Source: Sphingomonas sp. HF-S4 (lineage in GTDB: Bacteria; Pseudomonadota; Alphaproteobacteria; Sphingomonadales; Sphingomonadaceae). From it: a stretch of 64,000 nt of DNA. The translations under genes and the position numbers were made by a program. Of this stretch, positions 8,509-17,075 are shown piece by piece (position 1 is the stretch's first letter; each line of letters starts with the position of its first letter). The notes under the pieces are model-generated. The model was given only the letters and a program-made list of their open reading frames with translations. It was not told where the DNA came from and searched no databases. The stretch spans positions 2,790,001-2,854,000 of the forward strand of contig NZ_JAWJEJ010000001.1 in assembly GCF_032911445.1 (NCBI RefSeq). The letters are read 5' to 3'.

Positions 8509-10358
8509 TCCGCCGTGCTACGCTTCTCGCGAGCTGCGTGCTCGCCGCGTTGCCGGTGCCCGCGCTCGCCCAGCTCGGCTCGCCGGTCGCGACGCCCCAG
8601 CAGCAGGGCAACCCGACCGCGCGTGGCGCCGCCGCGGCGCAGGTCGCGGTTCCACCCGCCGAAGTCACCCCGTATCAGCCGACGGTGATCGAGACGCCCG
8701 TCACGGCCCCCGCCGAGCCGCCCCGCGATCTCCCCGCCCGCCCCGCACCCACCACGCCCCCCAGCGAATATGAGAGCTTCGTCTCCGCCGCCGCGGGCAC
8801 GCCGCTGCGCCGCTTCGGTGCCGACCTGCTCGTCCCCGGCGCGCGCGACTTCACCGCCGGGCCGACCGCGACGATCCCGCCCGATTACCGCCTCAACCCC
8901 GGCGACGAGGTCCTGCTCGGCCTCACCGGATCGGTCCAGGCGTCCAACCTGCGCCTGACGATCGACAGCGAAGGCCGCATCTTCGTCCCCCGCATCGGCG
9001 CGATCGCCGTCGGCGGCGTCCGCTACGGCGACCTGCACGACGTCATCGCCCGCCGCGTCTCGCGCCAATATCGCGGCTTCCAGCTCGAAGTGACGCCCGG
9101 CCGCCTCCACGGCGTCACCGTCTACGTCACCGGCTTCGCCGCGGCGCCGGGCTCGTACACCGTCGGCAGCCTGTCGACGCTGGTCAACGCCGTGCTCGCC
9201 TCGGGCGGCCCCGCAGCCGGCGGCAGCTTCCGCTCGATCCAGCTCCGCCGCGGCGGCAAGCTGGTCTCGGACTTCGACCTCTACGACCTGCTCTTGAAGG
9301 GCGACCGCAGCGGCGACGCCGTCCTCCAGAACGGCGACGTGCTCTACATCGCGCCCGCAGGCGAGCAGGTGGCGGTGATCGGCAGCGTCAATCGCGAGGC
9401 GATCTTCGAAGTCGCCCCCGGCGAGACCGTCAGCGATGCGATCCGCTATGCAGGCGGGGTCAACACCGTCGCCGACGCGAGCCGGCTGATGGTGTTCGAC
9501 TCGCTCGGCCGCGACGGCAAGGGCTGGGAGGAACTGTCGGCTGCCGACGCCGGCATGCGGAAGGCGCGCCGCGGCGATATCGTCCGCGTGCTCTCGCAGG
9601 TCGGCATCGCCCGTCCGCTCGCCCAGCAATCGGTGCTGGTCACGATCAGCGGCGAAGTCGCCAAGCCCGGCCGCTATTATTTCCAGCCCGGCACTAGGCT
9701 CGACCAGGTCGTCGCGCAGGCCGGCGGGCTCACGCCCCAAGCCTTCCCCTATGCCAGCGTCATCACCCGCGAGAGCGTCAAGGCGCAGCAGCAGCAGAGC
9801 TTCGATCGCGCCGTGCAGGATGCCGAGCTGCTCCTCACTGCCCAGCCGGTGACGTCGGCCAATCGCGCCCAGCTCGTCCAGCCCGCCAACCTCGCGCTCG
9901 TCCGCTCGATCGTCGACCAGCTCCGCGAGCGTCGCCCGAATGGCCGCCTCGTCTTCGACCTGCCGGTGACCGCGCAGGCGCTGCCGGGCGCGCTGGTCCT
10001 CGAGAACAACGACACGATCTACGTGCCCCCGCGCCCGGTCACCGTCGGCGTGTTCGGCGCGGTCCCGACCCCCGCCTCGTTCGCCTGGCGCGAGCGCGCG
10101 ACCATCGGCGACTTCGTCCAGTCGGCCGGCGGCGTCCAGAAGCTCGGCGACAGAAACGAGATCTTCGTCGTCCGCGCCAACGGCACCGTGCTCGCCGACG
10201 GCAAGCGCGTGCTGCGCGCGCCCGCGCTCCCCGGCGATCTCGTCTACGTGCCGATCGACGCCAATCGCGGCGAGTTCTGGGCGCGGCTGCGCGACATCAC
10301 CTCCAGCCTGTTCGGCGGGGTGATCGGCGCGGCGTCGATCGTGAACCTCACCCAATGA
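8505..10358 (+). CDS. Wza-like polysaccharide export protein with several SLBB domains
   Basis: A 617-residue protein with an N-terminal signal peptide (about 1-23, ending PALAQ), an Ala/Pro-rich linker to about residue 85, a Poly_export domain (DYRLNPGDEVLLGLTGSV; ITIDSEG-like strand, FVPRIGAIAVGG) and several SLBB segments (VYVTGFAAAPGSYTVGS; ITISGEVAKPGRYYFQPG; GVFGAVPTPASF). It is longer than Wza (about 380 residues), as in many sphingomonad exporters. It should form the outer-membrane/periplasmic channel for a surface polysaccharide. Cys11 sits in an LASC context resembling a lipobox, but the preceding hydrophobic stretch is short, so ordinary signal cleavage is preferred. It overlaps both neighbours by 4 bases. 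Confidence 0.92.
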   Translation: MIRRATLLASCVLAALPVPALAQLGSPVATPQQQGNPTARGAAAAQVAVPPAEVTPYQPTVIETPVTAPAEPPRDLPARPAPTTPPSEYESFVSAAAGTPLRRFGADLLVPGARDFTAGPTATIPPDYRLNPGDEVLLGLTGSVQASNLRLTIDSEGRIFVPRIGAIAVGGVRYGDLHDVIARRVSRQYRGFQLEVTPGRLHGVTVYVTGFAAAPGSYTVGSLSTLVNAVLASGGPAAGGSFRSIQLRRGGKLVSDFDLYDLLLKGDRSGDAVLQNGDVLYIAPAGEQVAVIGSVNREAIFEVAPGETVSDAIRYAGGVNTVADASRLMVFDSLGRDGKGWEELSAADAGMRKARRGDIVRVLSQVGIARPLAQQSVLVTISGEVAKPGRYYFQPGTRLDQVVAQAGGLTPQAFPYASVITRESVKAQQQQSFDRAVQDAELLLTAQPVTSANRAQLVQPANLALVRSIVDQLRERRPNGRLVFDLPVTAQALPGALVLENNDTIYVPPRPVTVGVFGAVPTPASFAWRERATIGDFVQSAGGVQKLGDRNEIFVVRANGTVLADGKRVLRAPALPGDLVYVPIDANRGEFWARLRDITSSLFGGVIGAASIVNLTQ

Positions 10359-11443
10359 AGCTCGTCACCGATCCGCGCACCCGGCGCATCGGCTATGCCG
10401 TGCTCGCCGTCGTGCTCGCCTTGCTCTGCGTCTTCCCCCAGCCCTATGTCGCGCGCGCCAAGCTGGTCCCGCAGGACAATAACAGCATCGGCCTGGGCTC
10501 GATGATGAACGCGCTCGGCGGCCAGCTCCAGGGCTTCGCGGCCTTGTTCGGCGGCGCCAAGCAGCCGGTCGACATGTACCTCGCAATCTCGCGCGGCACC
10601 GAAGTCACCGACGCGGTCATCGCCAGCCTCAAGCTCGTCGGCCCGAGCGGCTATGCCAGCCCGGACAAGGCCCGCGTCGCGCTCGCCAAGCGAGTCGACA
10701 TCCACTCGCTCACCGGCGGCATCGTCGAAGTCGAGGTCCGCACCCACGACGCCGCCCAGGCCCAGGCGCTCACCAAGGCCTATGTCCAGGCGATCAGCGA
10801 TCGCATCATCGCGCTCGGCCGCGATCGCGTTCGCCGCAAGCGCGACGTCGTCAAGCAGCGCTTCCAGGAAGCCGCCGGCCGCGTCGTCCAGACCGAAACT
10901 GCGCTGGGCGATTTCCGCCGCCGCAACCGGCTCGCCGAGCCAGAGGCCCAGCTCGGTTCCGCGCTGTCGCTGCGCGCCGGCCTCGAGGCCCAGCTCCAGG
11001 CCAAGCTCGTCGAGCTCCAGACGCTCCAGCGCTTCCAGGGCGAGGAAAACCCCCAGCTTCAGGCGGTCCAGTCCGAAGTCGCCTCGCTGCGCGGCCAGAT
11101 CGCCCGCACTGCCAGCCCCAGCGCCGGCGCCGCCGGCCCCAACGTCGCCGGGCTCAGCGAAGTCTCGGGCGAATATCTCAACCTCTATCGCGACTATCGC
11201 TTCGCCCAGGCGCTGTACGAAGTCTACGCCCGCTCGTCGGAAGAAGTCGCGGTCGAGACGCTCGCCGCCGAGACCGCGTCGGACGTCCAGCTCATCGAAG
11301 CCCCCCGCCTCGACGCCGAGCGGAAATATAACATTCCCGCGGTCGCGCTGCTCGCGCTGCTGATCGCACTGGCGCTGTTCACCGAGATCTACGCCCCCGC
11401 CACCGGCATCGACCTGCGCCTCCGCAAGGCTCCCGCGCAATGA
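10355..11443 (+). CDS. Polysaccharide chain-length/export protein (Wzz/KpsE-like)
   Basis: This 362-residue inner-membrane protein has a first membrane helix near 12-32 (YAVLAVVLALLCVFPQPYV) and a last one near 328-348 (AVALLALLIALALFTEIYA). Between them is a long periplasmic segment with extended helices (VVQTETALGDFRRRN, LVELQTLQRFQGEENPQLQ) typical of PCP proteins. There is no Walker kinase domain, so it resembles KpsE or Wzz rather than full-length Wzc. Together with the Wza-like protein it should span the envelope and set chain length or gate export. ATGA overlaps at both ends couple it to the exporter and the glycosyltransferase. Confidence 0.9.
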   Translation: MKLVTDPRTRRIGYAVLAVVLALLCVFPQPYVARAKLVPQDNNSIGLGSMMNALGGQLQGFAALFGGAKQPVDMYLAISRGTEVTDAVIASLKLVGPSGYASPDKARVALAKRVDIHSLTGGIVEVEVRTHDAAQAQALTKAYVQAISDRIIALGRDRVRRKRDVVKQRFQEAAGRVVQTETALGDFRRRNRLAEPEAQLGSALSLRAGLEAQLQAKLVELQTLQRFQGEENPQLQAVQSEVASLRGQIARTASPSAGAAGPNVAGLSEVSGEYLNLYRDYRFAQALYEVYARSSEEVAVETLAAETASDVQLIEAPRLDAERKYNIPAVALLALLIALALFTEIYAPATGIDLRLRKAPAQ

Positions 11444-12408
11444 AGCCCGAGCTGTCGGTCGTCATCCCCTGCTACAACGAAGCGGAGAATGTCCGCGCGA
11501 TCTGCGCCGCGGTCACCGCCGAGGCCGCGCAGCACGCGGCTTCGCACGAGATCCTGCTGATCGACAATGAGTCGACCGACGCGACGCGCGATCTGATGCG
11601 CGGGCTCTGCGCCGAAGACCCGCGCATCCGCGCGATCTTCAACAATCGCAATTACGGCCAGATGCGCTCCCCCACCTACGGCATCTACCAGGCGGAGGGC
11701 GACGCGGTGATCGGCATGTGCGCCGATTTCCAGGATCCCCCCGCGATGATCGGCGCGTTCGTCGCGCAATGGCGCGCCGGCGCGCAGGTCGTCCTCGGCC
11801 AGCGCCGCTCCGAACGCACCTCGCCGTTGCTCGCCGCCGCCCGCCGCCTCGGCTATGCCTTCCTCCGCCGCTACGGCGATTACCCCGTCATCCCCGGCGC
11901 CACCGGCTTCGGCCTGTTCGACCGCGAAGTGGTCGATACGCTCGCCGCCTGGAACGAGCCCGAGCCGTTCTTCCGCGGCATGCTTGTCGAGAGCGGCTTC
12001 CGCCTGGCGGTACTCCCCTTCGACCGCCCCGAGCGGGCCGCCGGAACCAGCAAGAACGATGTCGCCGCGCTTTTCTCCTTCGCGCTGTCCGGGCTGGCCG
12101 GCTCGGCCAAGTCGCTGCTGCGCATGCCGATCGTGCTGTCGTTCCTCGTCGCTGGATGCGCGCTGCTGCTCGGCGCCGCGGCGGCAGCCGCGGCCCTGTT
12201 CGGCGGCCCGGCGCTGGCGCTGCTCGGCTTCGCCACCGGCTTCGGCATGTTCGCGGTGCTGCTGCTCTTCCTCGGCCTGATCGGCGAGCAGGTCCGCATG
12301 CTCGCCGAGCGCACCCGCAACGTGCCGCTGGTGATCGAGTCCGAACGGATCAACTTCCCCCCCGACCGCCGCCGCCCCGCGTCGCGGGTGCTGATCCGCC
12401 GCCCGTGA
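11440..12408 (+). CDS. GT2 glycosyltransferase of the DPM1/GtrB/ArnC type
   Basis: A 322-residue protein with an N-terminal GT-A domain (LSVVIPCYNEAENV; EILLIDNESTDATRDL; ADFQDPPAMI as the DxD-like site) and two C-terminal membrane helices (about 228-250 and 255-280). This is the architecture of enzymes that put a sugar on undecaprenyl phosphate. With the GtrA protein encoded later in the operon and the GT-C enzymes, this suggests a lipid-linked monosaccharide route: charging on the cytoplasmic face, flipping by GtrA, then transfer by a GT-C enzyme on the periplasmic face. The donor sugar is unknown. Its TGA overlaps the GTG of the next gene. Confidence 0.9.
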   Translation: MKPELSVVIPCYNEAENVRAICAAVTAEAAQHAASHEILLIDNESTDATRDLMRGLCAEDPRIRAIFNNRNYGQMRSPTYGIYQAEGDAVIGMCADFQDPPAMIGAFVAQWRAGAQVVLGQRRSERTSPLLAAARRLGYAFLRRYGDYPVIPGATGFGLFDREVVDTLAAWNEPEPFFRGMLVESGFRLAVLPFDRPERAAGTSKNDVAALFSFALSGLAGSAKSLLRMPIVLSFLVAGCALLLGAAAAAAALFGGPALALLGFATGFGMFAVLLLFLGLIGEQVRMLAERTRNVPLVIESERINFPPDRRRPASRVLIRRP

Positions 12409-13853
12409 AGCCCCCCAAAAAACTCCCCTCCCTGCAAGGGAGGGGCTGGGGGTGGGTGCGCGCGTCTGCGCGCCAAAAGACTCTTAACCTGCCGGCAAAA
12501 GGCGCCGGCCGGGGCATCGAGCCCCGCCCGCCGCAAACCCACCCCCAACCCCTCCCTTCCAGGGAGGGGAGTTCGAGAGGCGCGCGCCTCATCGAACGCC
12601 TCCTCGCGCTGGCCGTCGTCGCCAGCGTGATCGCCACCGCGCTCGCCTTCCGCGAGACCGGCTATCTCCCCCAGCCCTTCGTGTTCGACACCAACGACAC
12701 CTTCATGGACTGGTTCAACACGGCCTATTGGGCCAACCGCCCCGGCGCGTACGACGTGTGGCGCAGCATCTATCCGCCGCTGTCCTTCGTCTTCCTCGAT
12801 CTGTTCAGCCTGCCCGGCTGCTATCTCCAGTCGCCCTTCCACGCGCGCGATTGCGACTGGCTCGGCAACACGACGATCTATGCCTTCTACGTCCTCGACG
12901 TCGTCCTCGTCTGGCTGAGCTTCCGCCGCGCCGATCCGCGCACCGCGCCGATGCGGACGATCGCCTTCGGGCTCGGCCTGCCGCTGCTGTTCACGCTCGA
13001 GCGCGGCAACCTGATCCTCGTCGCGCTGCCCGCCTTCATCCTCGCGCACGGCCCGCTGGTGACACGCGGCCCGTGGCGCTGGCTCGGCGCCGCCGCGACG
13101 ATCAACTTCAAGCCCTATCTCCTGCTCCCGGTGCTCGCCCACGCCGTCAGGCGCGACTGGCGCGGCCTCGAGCTGGCCGGGATCGCGACGATCTTCGTCT
13201 ATCTCGTCACCTTGGCGATCGTCGGCGCCGGGACGCCGATCGAGCTGGCCGCCAACACCGCCAACTGGGTCGTCTTCCAGAGCGGCCAGGTCTGGAACGA
13301 GATCCACTATTCGACCAGCTACGCGCCGTTCCTGCTGATCCGCAACTCGCAGATCCCGGTGCTCCAATTCGTCCCCTCGCGCACCGTCGAGGGAATCGAA
13401 TTCCTCGTCCCCCTCGTCATCCGCGCCAGCCAGTGCATCGCGCTGCTCGCGCTCGCCGGCGCCTGGCTCCAGCCCAGGGCGCTGTCGCACGCGCGCATCG
13501 CAACGCTGCTGCTCGCCGCCTATCTCGTCACCCAGTCGCCCGGTGGCTACACCCAGACCTTCCTGCTGTTCCTCGTCCTGCTCGAGCCGTGGAAGGGCCT
13601 GGGCCCGATCCTCGCGATCGTCTGCGCCTATTTGCTCTGCCTCGTCGCCGACTGGCCGCTGTCGACCGTGCTCGAACTCGCCACCAACTCCTGGCTCAGC
13701 GGGCGCCCGGTCACCCCGAGCTTCGGCCTCGCCATCGGCCATTTCGTCCGCCCCGGCCTCGTCGCGCTGATGCTATGGGCATTGGCACTCGACAGCCTCG
13801 TCCGCGTGGCGCGCGCACACCGCTTCCACCGCCCGACGCTGGGGCTCGCATGA
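12405..13853 (+). CDS. Polytopic GT-C-type glycosyltransferase (GT87/DUF2029-like) with a repeat element inserted in frame at its 5' end
   Basis: The reading frame of 482 codons starts with a GTG at 12405 that overlaps the previous stop (GTGA), as all junctions in this operon do. Codons about 6-57 are supplied by a 153-bp palindromic repeat (12421-12573, exactly 51 codons, no stop). Genuine protein sequence resumes just before the first membrane helix (LIERLLALAVVASVIATAL). At least eight more hydrophobic segments follow, with the loop motif DTNDTFMDWFN and the segment YPPLSFVFLDL, typical of polyprenyl-sugar-dependent GT-C enzymes. No usable start lies between the repeat and helix 1. Translation must therefore run through the element, or start at the GTG at 12456 inside it, which follows a strong AGGGAGGGG run. 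The stop overlaps the next ATG. Confidence 0.82.
   Translation: MKPPKKLPSLQGRGWGWVRASARQKTLNLPAKGAGRGIEPRPPQTHPQPLPSREGSSRGARLIERLLALAVVASVIATALAFRETGYLPQPFVFDTNDTFMDWFNTAYWANRPGAYDVWRSIYPPLSFVFLDLFSLPGCYLQSPFHARDCDWLGNTTIYAFYVLDVVLVWLSFRRADPRTAPMRTIAFGLGLPLLFTLERGNLILVALPAFILAHGPLVTRGPWRWLGAAATINFKPYLLLPVLAHAVRRDWRGLELAGIATIFVYLVTLAIVGAGTPIELAANTANWVVFQSGQVWNEIHYSTSYAPFLLIRNSQIPVLQFVPSRTVEGIEFLVPLVIRASQCIALLALAGAWLQPRALSHARIATLLLAAYLVTQSPGGYTQTFLLFLVLLEPWKGLGPILAIVCAYLLCLVADWPLSTVLELATNSWLSGRPVTPSFGLAIGHFVRPGLVALMLWALALDSLVRVARAHRFHRPTLGLA
12421..12573. repeat. Palindromic repeat element, family C, copy 1 (in frame within a gene)
   Basis: The ends are perfect 13-bp inverted repeats, AACTCCCCTCCCT and AGGGAGGGGAGTT. 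Inside are GGGGCTGGGGGTGGGT, a GCGCGCGTCTGCGCGC hairpin, a GGGGCATCGAGCCCC hairpin and ACCCACCCCCAACCCCTCCCT. The unit is 153 bp. A related copy lies at 31659-31814. It codes for nothing recognisable, and a putative N-terminal extension results from its in-frame position. Confidence 0.88.
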
Positions 13854-14860
13854 TCTTCGAAGCCGACATGGCCGCGGTCAACGCCGCGCTCGCCCCCTTG
13901 TGGCCGCGCCTGGCGGGCGCCCGCATCTTCATGACCGGCGGCACCGGCTTCATCGGCCGCTGGATGCTCGAAGCGCTGGCACGCTCCGGGATCGACGCCC
14001 AGGTGACGTTGCTCAGCCGCGACCCCGACGCCTTCGCCGCCCGTGCGCCGCACCTTGCCGCGCGCTTCGATCTGGTCGCCGGCGACGTCACCCGCTTCCT
14101 CGCTCCCGCAGGCAACTACACCCACGTCCTCCACGCCGCGACCGACGCCAGCGCCGCACTCAATGCCAACGATCCGCGCCGAATGTTCGACACGATCGTC
14201 GATGGCACCCGCCGCGCGCTCGATCTCGCTGTCGAAAACCAGGCGCGCTTCGTCTTCCTCAGTTCGGGCGCGGTCTATGGCGCGCAGCCGTGGGAGGTCA
14301 GCCATGTCGGCGAGGACTGGCGCGGCGGCCCCGATCCCTGCGATCCGCTCTCCGCCTATGGCGAAGGCAAGCGCGCCGCCGAAATGCTCTGCGCGATCTA
14401 CGCCAGGCAATTCGGCCTCGATGTGGTCAACGCCCGCATCTTCGCGCTGCTCGGCCCCCTGCTCTCGCTCGACATCCATTTCGCCGCGGGCAATTTCATC
14501 CGCGATGCGATGGCGGGCAAGCCGATCCGCATCATCGGCTCGGGCGAGGCGGTGCGCTCCTATCTCTACGCCGCCGATCTCACGATCTGGCTGTGGACGC
14601 TGCTGATCGCCGGCAAGCCCGGCACGGTGGTCAACATGGGCTCCGAAGAAGCGGTGTCGATCGCCGACCTCGCCCGCCGCACCGCGGCGCTGCTCGGCGG
14701 CCCCGGTGTCGAGATTCTCGGCCAGCCCGATCCCGGCTGGAACGCCGGGCGCTACGTCCCCTCTACTGCCCGCATCCGCGCCGAACTCGGCGTCGCGCCG
14801 ACGGTCGGCCTCGACGACGCGATCCTGCGCACCGCGCGCGCCAACGGATGGAAACCATGA
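13850..14860 (+). CDS. NAD-dependent epimerase/dehydratase (extended SDR)
   Basis: This 336-residue protein has the Rossmann motif TGGTGFIG (about 25-32) and the extended-SDR catalytic set: SSGAVYG for the Ser, and YGEGK as the YxxxK pair. A C-terminal substrate domain follows (VRSYLYAADLTIWLW; NMGSEEAVSIADLA). It should epimerise, dehydrate or reduce a nucleotide-activated sugar, using bound NAD(P). Its position between a GT-C transferase and the ThDP enzyme, with ATGA overlaps on both sides, suggests that it prepares or finishes the substrate of the ThDP/aldolase chemistry. The exact sugar cannot be assigned. Confidence 0.88.
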   Translation: MIFEADMAAVNAALAPLWPRLAGARIFMTGGTGFIGRWMLEALARSGIDAQVTLLSRDPDAFAARAPHLAARFDLVAGDVTRFLAPAGNYTHVLHAATDASAALNANDPRRMFDTIVDGTRRALDLAVENQARFVFLSSGAVYGAQPWEVSHVGEDWRGGPDPCDPLSAYGEGKRAAEMLCAIYARQFGLDVVNARIFALLGPLLSLDIHFAAGNFIRDAMAGKPIRIIGSGEAVRSYLYAADLTIWLWTLLIAGKPGTVVNMGSEEAVSIADLARRTAALLGGPGVEILGQPDPGWNAGRYVPSTARIRAELGVAPTVGLDDAILRTARANGWKP

Positions 14861-16677
14861 CCGAAGTAAAGCTCGCCCACTGGGTGGCGGACACCCTCGT
14901 CGCGCACGGCATCGACCATGTCTTCATGCTGACCGGCGGCGGCGCGATGCACCTCAACCACGCGCTCGGCACGCACCCGCAGCTCGCCACCACCTTCACC
15001 CATCACGAGCAGGCGCTGGCGATGGCGGCCGAGGCCTATTACCGGCTGACCAACAAGCTCGCGGTGGTCAACGTCACTTCGGGCCCAGGCGGCACCAATG
15101 CGATTACCGGCGTCTATGGCGCACATGTCGATTCGATCGGCATGCTGGTGATCTCGGGCCAGGTGAAGACCGAGACCACCGTCCGCGCCACCGGCCTGCC
15201 GCTGCGCCAGTTCGGCGACCAGGAACTCGATATCGAGCCGATCGTCCGCCCGATCACCAAATACACCACGATGGTCACCGATCCGCTGACCATCCGCTAC
15301 CATCTCGAAAAGGCGCTCCACCTCGCCACTTCGGGCCGCCCCGGCCCGGTCTGGCTCGACATCCCGCTCGACGTCCAGGCAGCGAAGATCGATCCTGCCC
15401 AGCTGACCGGCTTCGATCCCGCCGAGCTCGACGAGCCGTGGAAAGCCACCGACCTCGAAGCGACAGCCGCCGCGATCCTCGAAAAGCTCGCTGCCGCGCA
15501 GCGCCCGGTGGTGTTCGCCGGCAGCGGTGTCCGGCTGAGCGGCGCGCATGCCGATTTCCTCGCACTGATCGAAAAGCTCGGCGTCCCCGTGGTCACCGGC
15601 TGGAACGCGCATGACGTGCTGTGGAACGCGCACCCGCTTTACGCCGGCCGCCCCGGCACGGTCGGCGACCGCGGCGGCAACATGGTCACCCAGAGCGCCG
15701 ATCTGCTGCTCGTCCTCGGCAGCCGCCTCAACATCCGCCAGGTCAGCTACAATTGGAAAACCTTCGCGCGCGAGGCGTACAAGATCTGGGTCGACATCGA
15801 TCCCGTCGAGCTGCGCAAGCCCACCGTCACCCCCGACATGCCCATCGTCGCGGATCTGGCCGACCTCATCCCCGCGCTGCTCGAAACGCCCTATGCAGGC
15901 CCGACCCCAGCGCACGCCGAATGGCTCGAATGGTCGCGCGAGCGCGTCTGGAACTTCCCCGCGGTGCTCCCGGAATATCGCAACCACGGCCCTTCCGTGC
16001 ATCCCTATGTCGCGATGGAGGCGCTGTTCGAACGGCTGGACGAGGACGATGTGATCGTCACCGGCAACGGCAGCGCCTGCGTGGTCAGCTTCCAGGTCGC
16101 CGAGATCAAGCGCGGCCAGCGGCTGTGGACCAACTCCGGCTGCGCGACGATGGGCTACGATCTCCCCGCCGCGATCGGCGTCTGCGCCGCCACCGGGGGC
16201 AAGCGGCGCGTCATCGCGATCGCCGGCGACGGCAGCATCATGATGAACCTCCAGGAGATGCAGACGATCGCGGGATACGGCCTGCCGGTGAAGGTCTTCC
16301 TCATCAACAACAACGGCTATGTCTCTATTTTCCAGACACATCGCAATTTCTTCAACGGCGTCGAAGTCGGCGGCGGGCCCAAGAGCAACGTCACCTTCCC
16401 CGACTTCGGCAAGCTCGCCGCCGCCTTCGGCTTCGCCTATTTCAGGGCCGAATCGAATGCCGAACTCGGCGGCGCGATCGACGCCGCGCTCGCCACCGAC
16501 GGCCCGGTGGTCTGCGAGATCTTCGTCGACGAGCACGTCGCCTTCGCCCCGAAGCTCAGCGCCAAGGCGCATCCCGATGGCCGGATCACCTCGCCCCCGC
16601 TCGAAGACCTCTCCCCCTTCCTCCCGCGCGAGGTGCTCCGCGACAACATGCGCATCGCGCTGCTGGAGGAGGAATGA
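14857..16677 (+). CDS. Acetolactate-synthase-like thiamine-diphosphate enzyme of a glycan locus
   Basis: This 606-residue protein has all three domains of the AHAS/POX family. The N-terminal pyrimidine-binding domain holds the catalytic Glu51 (THHEQALAMAAEAYYR), followed by a central domain. The C-terminal diphosphate-binding domain has the GDGS (457-460)...NNNGY motif and TNSGCATMGYDLPAAIG. It follows the NAD epimerase by an ATGA overlap, and an ATG 9 bases upstream is also possible. Housekeeping acetolactate synthase normally pairs with a small subunit, which is absent here. Family relatives in polysaccharide loci, such as the flavoenzyme YerE, attach a two-carbon unit from pyruvate to a keto sugar. 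A similar acyloin addition is a reasonable hypothesis, alongside a simpler decarboxylase role. Confidence 0.85.
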   Translation: MTEVKLAHWVADTLVAHGIDHVFMLTGGGAMHLNHALGTHPQLATTFTHHEQALAMAAEAYYRLTNKLAVVNVTSGPGGTNAITGVYGAHVDSIGMLVISGQVKTETTVRATGLPLRQFGDQELDIEPIVRPITKYTTMVTDPLTIRYHLEKALHLATSGRPGPVWLDIPLDVQAAKIDPAQLTGFDPAELDEPWKATDLEATAAAILEKLAAAQRPVVFAGSGVRLSGAHADFLALIEKLGVPVVTGWNAHDVLWNAHPLYAGRPGTVGDRGGNMVTQSADLLLVLGSRLNIRQVSYNWKTFAREAYKIWVDIDPVELRKPTVTPDMPIVADLADLIPALLETPYAGPTPAHAEWLEWSRERVWNFPAVLPEYRNHGPSVHPYVAMEALFERLDEDDVIVTGNGSACVVSFQVAEIKRGQRLWTNSGCATMGYDLPAAIGVCAATGGKRRVIAIAGDGSIMMNLQEMQTIAGYGLPVKVFLINNNGYVSIFQTHRNFFNGVEVGGGPKSNVTFPDFGKLAAAFGFAYFRAESNAELGGAIDAALATDGPVVCEIFVDEHVAFAPKLSAKAHPDGRITSPPLEDLSPFLPREVLRDNMRIALLEEE

Positions 16678-17075
16678 CCCGCGCGCATCGCCCCTTGCGC
16701 TTCCTGCTCGCCGGCGCGGCCAACACCGCGTTCGGGCTGGCGATCTATCCGCTGCTCCTGTGGAGCGTCCCGGCCTTCCACACGCATTACCTGGTCGCGC
16801 TCGGCGTCGCCCAGGCGATCAGCCTGTGCTTCGCCTTCGCGACCTATAAAATCGGCGTGTTCCGCACGCGCGGCAATGTCGCGCGCGAGTTCGGCACCTT
16901 CTCCAGCTTCTACTTATTCAACTATGCCGCGAACTGGGCCGCACTGCCGCTGCTCGTCGAGCTGGCCGGGGTGCCGCCGATCCTCGCCCAGCTCGGCTTC
17001 ACGGCGCTGCTGATCGTCGGCAGCTGGTTCTGGCACAGCCGCGTTACCTTCCGTTCGGCGGGGATCCTCGCATGA
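16674..17075 (+). CDS. GtrA-like small membrane protein (lipid-linked sugar flippase candidate)
   Basis: This 133-residue protein has four membrane helices and the GtrA-family patterns RFLLAGAANTAFGLAIYPLL near the N-terminus and FWHSRVTF near the C-terminus. It starts at an ATG following GGAGGA and overlapping the previous stop. GtrA proteins are thought to flip undecaprenyl-phosphate-monosaccharide made by a GtrB-type GT2 enzyme. The GT2 gene five genes upstream fits as partner, and a GT-C transferase would use the flipped sugar. Confidence 0.88.
   Translation: MTRAHRPLRFLLAGAANTAFGLAIYPLLLWSVPAFHTHYLVALGVAQAISLCFAFATYKIGVFRTRGNVAREFGTFSSFYLFNYAANWAALPLLVELAGVPPILAQLGFTALLIVGSWFWHSRVTFRSAGILA

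Noticed and set aside
8505..8540. Lipobox LASC at the start of the Wza-like protein
   Set aside because: The hydrophobic part before the Cys is too short, and a normal Ala-x-Ala cleavage site follows at PALAQ.
8253..10355. A 700-codon minus-strand frame opposite the exporter gene
   Set aside because: Same reason: shadow of the Wza-like gene, low-complexity Asp/Arg/Gly content and no conserved motif.
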